A DNA stretch of 64,000 nucleotides. Source: Trichosphaerium sp. ATCC 40318. Taxonomy: Eukaryota > Discosea > Flabellinia > Trichosidae. The notes under the pieces are model-generated. The model was not told the DNA's origin and ran no database searches. It saw only the letters and a list, made by a program, of their open reading frames with translations. The number at the start of each line of letters is the position of its first letter. Positions within the stretch are counted from its first letter, which is position 1. The position numbers and the translations under genes were made by a program. Positions 58,771 to 64,000 of the stretch are shown in pieces. The DNA lies in the NCBI GenBank assembly GCA_038496445.1, contig JALMLS010000064.1:310001-374000 (forward strand). The letters run 5' to 3'.

Positions 58771-60363
58771 AGAGCAAGCAATCACGTACTATCGCAACAA
58801 CCACAAAGAAGAGTTTAGTAAAATCAGCTCAAAACAACGCAAATTGTTCATAAACCAGCTTGGAAATATGTTAAACGTTGCAAACAAGAACCTTTTACAC
58901 CAACTTGACCAATATCTCTTTAAAACCACTGATACGGAGACTTCTACACCCGAAAAGCACACAGTACATTCTAGAGATGTAGCTTCGGCAACAGTACCAA
59001 CAGTTACACCTGTGACGCAGTCCGAGGACTTGTCGCTACCAAAGCACAAGCAAGTAAGAAAGTACGTTCTGATACTGCAACATTCGGGTTACTAACATTG
59101 TACAATTTAAAAGAACACAAACTCGTCCACATAAAGTAGTGAATATTCTTAATTTCCCACCAGAAGTTATATCAGCGATTCTTCATTATACAGAAGCGAA
59201 GTCAAGATTTGCTGTTGCTCAGTCATGTTGTTTGATGGCTGATATCATCCATCATGTTGTTGGATATGAGAGAGTCTATATTTACGATATTCCTGACATC
59301 TTAAAGGTCAGACAGTACAAAGGTGTCATGAATAATAGTATCATTGTGATGAATGTTGAAAACAATACTTTGTATTCATTGTTATCTGGATGTAAATACA
59401 TTGATACTTCATTCAAAAGGACCATCAATGTAAAATTTAAGAAAGATGGAGTTATCAATGATAATGATCTGAAAACACTTGCAGGAGTACATTCTATTTG
59501 TCTTTATCGTTGTAGAACAATTACAGATGAGGGTCTCAAGGCATTGAAAGGTGTTCATACAATTGACCTTACAACCACTTTGGTGACAGACGATGGAATC
59601 AAAGCACTTGCAGGAGTACATACCATTGACCTTTTGAACTGCAAAAATGTAACAAATGAAGGCATCAAGTCATTAAAGGGTGTTCATACTATCAACCTCA
59701 TTAACAGTGCAGTAACTGATGAAGGTTTAAAACAACTTGCAGGTGTGCACACCATTTATCTTAATGGAACTGCAGTAACAGATGAAGGTATCAAATCACT
59801 GAAGGGTGCTCATACTGTTTTCCTTAAAGCAACATCAGTGACAGATCAAGGTGTGAAAGCACTAAAGGGTGTTCATAGTATTCATCTTGGAGACACTTTA
59901 GTGACAGATGAAGGTATCAAAGCACTTGCAGGTGTTCATACCATTGACCTTGCTCGTACTCCAGTGACAGATGAAGGTGTTAAAGCACTAAAGGGAGTGC
60001 ATGCAATTAATCTTGATGGTACTGCAATTACAGATGAAGGAGTAAGAGCGCTATCAGGTGTTCATACAATTGGTCTTAAAAACTGTGATCAAATTACTGT
60101 TGATGCTTTTCTATCACTAAAAGACCTTCATTTTGTTGAAAAATCCACGTTCAGCCCTAGATTTTCTGAAGATACTTGTCGCCGTCTTGAAAGAGCACGA
60201 GTTCAGCGTGTAGATTACTTAAGTTATTTTATAGATTACTCTTCAAGACAGGGTCACATAGGTATACCTTACCTCTAAAGTAAAAAGTGTCACACTATGA
60301 ATCGACTATTTAACAATAAATTGTATATTATAGTGAGTTTTACAGATACATTGTTTTCACCAA

Positions 60364-61968
60364 TCAATCCCCATTTTCCAATATGAAGCGTTCCATTAGA
60401 ATTTTACCGTTTGTGTGAGTATACACATATTCGTATTTGGTCTCAGCTTCATAGCATATTCGGCGCTTTAGAATATCATTTTCATAGTACAGATCTTCAT
60501 AAGGTTCACCACTTTCCTTAAATGCTTTCCACTCTCCGTGACGCTTACCGTTGGTGTAATTTTCTACTGCACTAAGCTGACCATTAGAGCTCCATTTTTT
60601 CCTCTCTCCGTTGTAGTAACCATTGACATAATGGCAATGTTCCTTCAACATCCCATTTTCCTGCCATTTTTTATACTCCCCGTCATATTTGTTGTTGATG
60701 TAGTGCCAATGCTCGTCCAACTTACCGTTAGTAAACCACCGTCTGTGCTCCCCACAACGCTCGCCATTGACATAATAGACCTGACTTTCTAATTTGCCGT
60801 TCGCATACCAAGTCTTGGCATCCCCATCCAGTTTACCATTTTTATAAGTAAAAAGCGCTGTTTGCTTTCCATTGTCGTAGCGCATGCATTCTCCATGAAG
60901 TTCCCCGTTTTTATGAAAAGAACGCTCGACCATTTTGCCGTCATTTGTCCATTCCTTTTGTTCTCCGTCTGTGTTGCCATTGACATAATTACGCTCACAA
61001 TTTAATATCCCATTATTAAACCAATGTTTAAAAGTTCCGATTATTTGTCCATCCTGGTAATTAGTATGTACGTCCAATTGGCCATCTTCATACCAAAGGT
61101 TGTACTCCCCGTCTTTCTTACCAGAGCGTAGAAAACACTTCTCGCAGAGGTTGCCATTGGGATGCCAACGTGTGAATCTGCCAACTTTACTATAATAGTA
61201 CAGACATTGCTCCTTTAGTTGACCAGACTCGTACCAAATGTGGTAATCTCCACACTTTTTTCCTTCGAAGAAAAAGCAGTTTTTTAGCAATTGGCCATCG
61301 ACATGCCAATAATAGCACTCCCCGTGTGTGATGCCATTGCGGTAATGTACTTTGAGATTCAATTGCCCATTGGTATAATATAGCTTGCACTTGCCATCTA
61401 GTTTACCATTCACATAGTTGAGGTGTTCTTGCAACTGTCCATTGCTGAACCAACGATTACCCTCTCCTTCTCGTTTATCATTCACATAAGTGTAGAGCGC
61501 TTTCAGTTGCCCATTATTATACCAACTCTTGTACTCTCCTTCTATTTTATCATTCACAAACTTACACTGCTCTTCCAATTGCCCATTATAGTGCCAATCC
61601 TTGGATTCTCCTTCTAGTTTTCCGTTACTGTAATAGCATTTCTCTACCAGCTGTCCGGTTTCGCTATACGATTTGAACTCCCCGTCAAGTTTATCGCTCA
61701 CGTAGTTGGAATGAATTTCTAACTGGCCATTTTCATACCATTGCTTACTGCGTCCATTGCGTTTACCTCGTCGAAAGTGCTGTTCGAGTATTTTTTTTAC
61801 ATTGGGGTAATCAATCACAGTTTTAAACTTCTTCCATATACCGTCCTTGCGGAAGGTAGCATCAAAGCGAGAGCAGGCCGCACGTTTGGATATCAGCGGC
61901 CAATTTATGTATACATCGCTGTAGAAATCGGTTATGTAGAGTTGAAGCTCCATTGGAAGGTTCAACAC
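60364..61968 (-). CDS. F-box-like protein with MORN_2 (YwqK-type) repeats, 2
   Basis: A single-exon 534-residue protein from ATG 61968. The N-terminus MLNLPMELQLYITDFYSDVY is F-box-like and is followed by WPLISKRAACSRFDATFRKD, matching the other MORN_2 gene (IWPLLCVQASKTRLNANFRK). Roughly 20 repeats of the form KxWYxNGQLxExCxYVNGKxxGE follow, and the last reads YTHTNGKILMERFILENGD. The stop is at 60366-60364. It lies tail to tail with the third LRR gene, 85 bp apart. Here the gene has no intron, while its paralogue has at least two, so this copy may have come from a processed mRNA. Confidence 0.83.
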   Translation of the reverse strand: MLNLPMELQLYITDFYSDVYINWPLISKRAACSRFDATFRKDGIWKKFKTVIDYPNVKKILEQHFRRGKRNGRSKQWYENGQLEIHSNYVSDKLDGEFKSYSETGQLVEKCYYSNGKLEGESKDWHYNGQLEEQCKFVNDKIEGEYKSWYNNGQLKALYTYVNDKREGEGNRWFSNGQLQEHLNYVNGKLDGKCKLYYTNGQLNLKVHYRNGITHGECYYWHVDGQLLKNCFFFEGKKCGDYHIWYESGQLKEQCLYYYSKVGRFTRWHPNGNLCEKCFLRSGKKDGEYNLWYEDGQLDVHTNYQDGQIIGTFKHWFNNGILNCERNYVNGNTDGEQKEWTNDGKMVERSFHKNGELHGECMRYDNGKQTALFTYKNGKLDGDAKTWYANGKLESQVYYVNGERCGEHRRWFTNGKLDEHWHYINNKYDGEYKKWQENGMLKEHCHYVNGYYNGERKKWSSNGQLSAVENYTNGKRHGEWKAFKESGEPYEDLYYENDILKRRICYEAETKYEYVYTHTNGKILMERFILENGD

Positions 61969-62378
61969 ATGATTCTGGGGTACTTCTGCTTTGTATACCT
62001 ATTTAATTCATTAGAATGTTGACGTTAAATGTGCGTAGTTTGTGTACTCTTTTCGCTTTAGGTGGCATGGTATGATGTATACTGGTTTGTAGATAATTAC
62101 GAAGGGTGACTGCTGATATCTGGAAGGTTGTAGAAATGTTTTGTTTATCGCTCTTTTCAATACTTGATTGATTTTTCAATCCGGAAGAAATTCCGTGTAA
62201 AAATTGTTTGACGTTGGTTATGAATTCATTTGGTGTAGGTAATGGCGTATTACAAAGAATGCAAATTAAGTCTCAATTGAGTTCTTGTGTTAAGGACGAA
62301 ATGTCTCTTTAAGTGGGGAGTTTAATGACTTGTGATGACACGTTTATTAAATCAACGGATGCACAGACAAAAATGGAA
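61969..62378. other. Intergenic, nothing recognised
   Basis: About 410 bp between the MORN_2 gene start and the 3' end of urocanase. It should hold the promoter of the MORN_2 gene. Nothing specific was recognised. Confidence 0.4.
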
Positions 62379-64000
62379 TCACTTCAATAGATCGTCCAGA
62401 AGATCATTTTTAGCCCATGTTGGAATAGTAACACGAAGCTTTGGGTTGCTTTCCATTGCCCTAAAGCAAGTATTACAAAAAATAACTTCACCAAAAAACC
62501 AACTTACTTTTTGCATGCAAATTCAGCGTTGTCGTTACCAGACCAAGCACGTCTTGCTACTCCATTGTTTACATCCCAGAACAACATCTGAGTGGCTCTA
62601 TCTAGTGCGCTATCAGACCCATCGAGAACAAGTCCAAAACCGCCATTCATAGCTAGTCCCCATCCAGTACCACCTCCCTTTAAAAAAAAGACATTAACAA
62701 TAATGGTGTTGGGAAAACGCAACAATTAACGTACATTGTGAAGTGCGACCCAATCTGCACCTCTCATAGCGTCTCCAATACAATTCTGAACAGCCTAAAT
62801 AGGTTTTAGTACAATGAAGCGAAATCGAACTATTGAGTTGATTTACCATATCAGCACAAAACTTGGAGCCATCTGTAATATTTGACGTCTCTCTGAACGG
62901 ACTATCCGGATAATGTAAGAAGAAAGTTGTAGAAGCACATCCAAGTAATGTTAGAAAGTACCTATCAGTGCCGCTGACATCATGGTGATCTCTGCTAATA
63001 ACCACAGGCGCTTTTAATTTGCCTAACATAGAAAGATTACTAATGGTAGCTTGTTTAAAAGAAGTGCGAAGTGTACCGTCTCTGACAGCCTTATTAAAGC
63101 GTTTAGCTATTTCTACTCTTCCCTTACAGTCTGAGTATAGAATACGAGCTTGAGAACCAACAACAATATTATGCCTAAAAGCATTGTCAGTAACAATAAA
63201 AACTCACTTAAGTTTTTCGCAGTGAGTACTTTTCTGCTTCTGTAACCCATAATAGGTTATCCTTGTACTGCTGTTGTTGTCTCGGATCACTTTTATCTAC
63301 ATACATAATTAAGCCACGTACAAAGGTAATGTATCAAGAACATACCATGAAGCTCTCTGCACACTTCAGCAGCGATTTTATCAGTAAGTCTCAAATCATC
63401 AGGATCACCACTAGTACAGATCCCTACCGAATTTAAATACTCCAAAATATCATTAAAGATCTGACTTACATCTGAAAGGACCAAATCCAAGTGAGAAAAT
63501 ATCACCTGCGCGCAATTAAAACCATCAATCAAAAAGAAAAAAATTCCAAAAATGGGCTTTTCTTGGTACCCATGATATCTTCAACGTATGATGGGTATTT
63601 AAATTTCGCATCTTCTCCATGTTGCATGATATCAGCACCTGCAAGGCTCGCTTGGTACAAGCTAAATAAATATAAGCATTTGCAAAAATACGTAAACAAA
63701 ATATTACATACAAGGAGTTTCCGTAATCCCAGAACTTCATTCCGTCTTTGCATAGTGTATTCACAGCATTAACATGTCTCTTAAGTGAAGCTTTCACAGC
63801 TTCTCTATATTGTATTTTAGCCAATTGTGAAAGAAAGTAGAGTACAATCACATACTTGAATCCATTAGGGTTTTCAGCCATCATTTTATTGGCTTCATCA
63901 AAGGACATGCCCGCAGGGTAGTAGCCGCCATTGAAAGGGTTGTGTAGACTTGTTTGATCTGATCCTAACTCAATCTTTGTACCTTCTTTAACAAACTTCT
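62379..64000 (-). CDS. UROC1: Urocanate hydratase (partial, runs off window)
   Basis: It converts urocanate to imidazolone propionate in histidine breakdown. The 3' exons are present: PFNGGYYPAGMSFDEANKMM, YREAVKASLKRHVNAVNTLC, DGMKFWDYGNSLY, ASLAGADIMQHGEDAKFKYP, then ICTSGDPDDLRLTDKIAAEV, HNIVVGSQARILYSDCKGR, PVVISRDHHDVSGTDSPFRE (the NAD/substrate-binding block), ADWVALHNGGGTGWGLAMNG, MLFWDVNNGVARRAW and the C-terminal VTIPTWAKNDLLDDLLK. The stop is at 62381-62379. Several introns of 50-80 nt are present. Conservation is high, so the gene is probably functional. Its 5' end lies beyond base 64000. Confidence 0.92.

Larger units (their letters stand above)
56562..60278 (+). pseudogene. F-box-like / LRR protein 3, exon 1 disrupted by retroelement
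   Basis: The ancestral exon 1 starts at ATG 56562 (MNLPGVSIE) and continues after the inserted element at 58775 (QAITYYRNNHKEEFSKISS). The join matches the paralogue, which reads GVSVEQAITYYSKN without interruption. Exon 1 ends KHKQVRK; a 52-nt intron with a TACTAAC branch site follows; exon 2 (from 59114) encodes VVNILNFPPEVISAILHYTE and about ten LRRs (VTDEGIKALAGVHTIDL), stop at 60276-60278. The insertion stops any full-length product. A protein starting within exon 2 or at ATG 58844 (MFINQLGNML) might still be made. Apart from the insertion the frame is intact, so the loss is recent or the downstream part is still used. Confidence 0.78.

Noticed and set aside
60538..61617. Plus-strand ORFs opposite the MORN_2 gene
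   Set aside because: They are antisense shadows of the repeat array; the repeats give open frames by their periodic composition.
1..64000. CRISPR array or prokaryotic operon structure
   Set aside because: No spaced short repeats and no operons; the gene structure is eukaryotic throughout.

Overview
The window is nuclear DNA of an AT-rich microbial eukaryote. The evidence is a very dense set of short spliceosomal introns (mostly about 36-100 nt, a few 19-24 nt), frequent GTACGT donors with CTAAC/TACTAAC-like branch sites, short intergenic gaps on both strands, and clearly eukaryotic proteins (a Nab2/ZC3H14-type poly(A)-binding protein, PAXBP1/GCFC, an ERGIC-type cargo receptor, a Vps62-domain protein, an ePHD+SET protein and a NACHT/TPR STAND NTPase). 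The species cannot be named from the sequence. Gene models were spliced by eye, so outer boundaries and reading phases are firmer than some internal splice sites.

Layout. 1-4.9 kb: a 5'-truncated non-LTR retrotransposon (reverse transcriptase plus RNase H, minus strand) lies between two copies of the 5' part of a secreted-protein gene. 4.9-10 kb: dihydropteridine reductase, a noncoding stretch with two stem-loops, a possible PIN/NYN-like protein and the first of three F-box-like/leucine-rich-repeat (LRR) genes. 10-20.8 kb: ZC3H14/Nab2, a small Cys-rich gene, long-chain acyl-CoA synthetase, a multi-pass membrane protein and a Vps62 protein. 20.8-23.6 kb: a tandem pair of secreted GH16-fold proteins with a degraded catalytic motif. 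23.9-30.6 kb: one large BRCT / ubiquitin-like / DUF4062 / NACHT / TPR protein. 31-40.9 kb: ePHD+SET protein, an F-box-like MORN_2 (YwqK-like) repeat protein, two small membrane proteins (one with a RING finger), a degenerate Ras-like GTPase and a class III chitinase. 41-54 kb: mostly housekeeping genes (PAXBP1, PLPBP/YggS, ERGIC2/3, GrpE) mixed with unrecognised ones. 54.5-62 kb: two more F-box-like/LRR genes and a second MORN_2 gene. 62.4-64 kb: urocanate hydratase, running off the end.

The strongest finding is at 56.6-58.8 kb. A 2,182-bp element with identical 120-bp terminal repeats has inserted into exon 1 of the third LRR gene, giving an AGAG target duplication. A tRNA-like primer-binding site and a purine tract both point to the minus strand, and no long ORF is seen, so it looks like a young non-autonomous (TRIM-like) retroelement. 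The neighbouring paralogue shows what the intact gene looked like. The repeat-protein families (three LRR and two MORN_2 genes, all with F-box-like N-termini) form an expanding, possibly substrate-recognition gene set and are the best candidates for undescribed biology, with the BRCT-NACHT-TPR protein.
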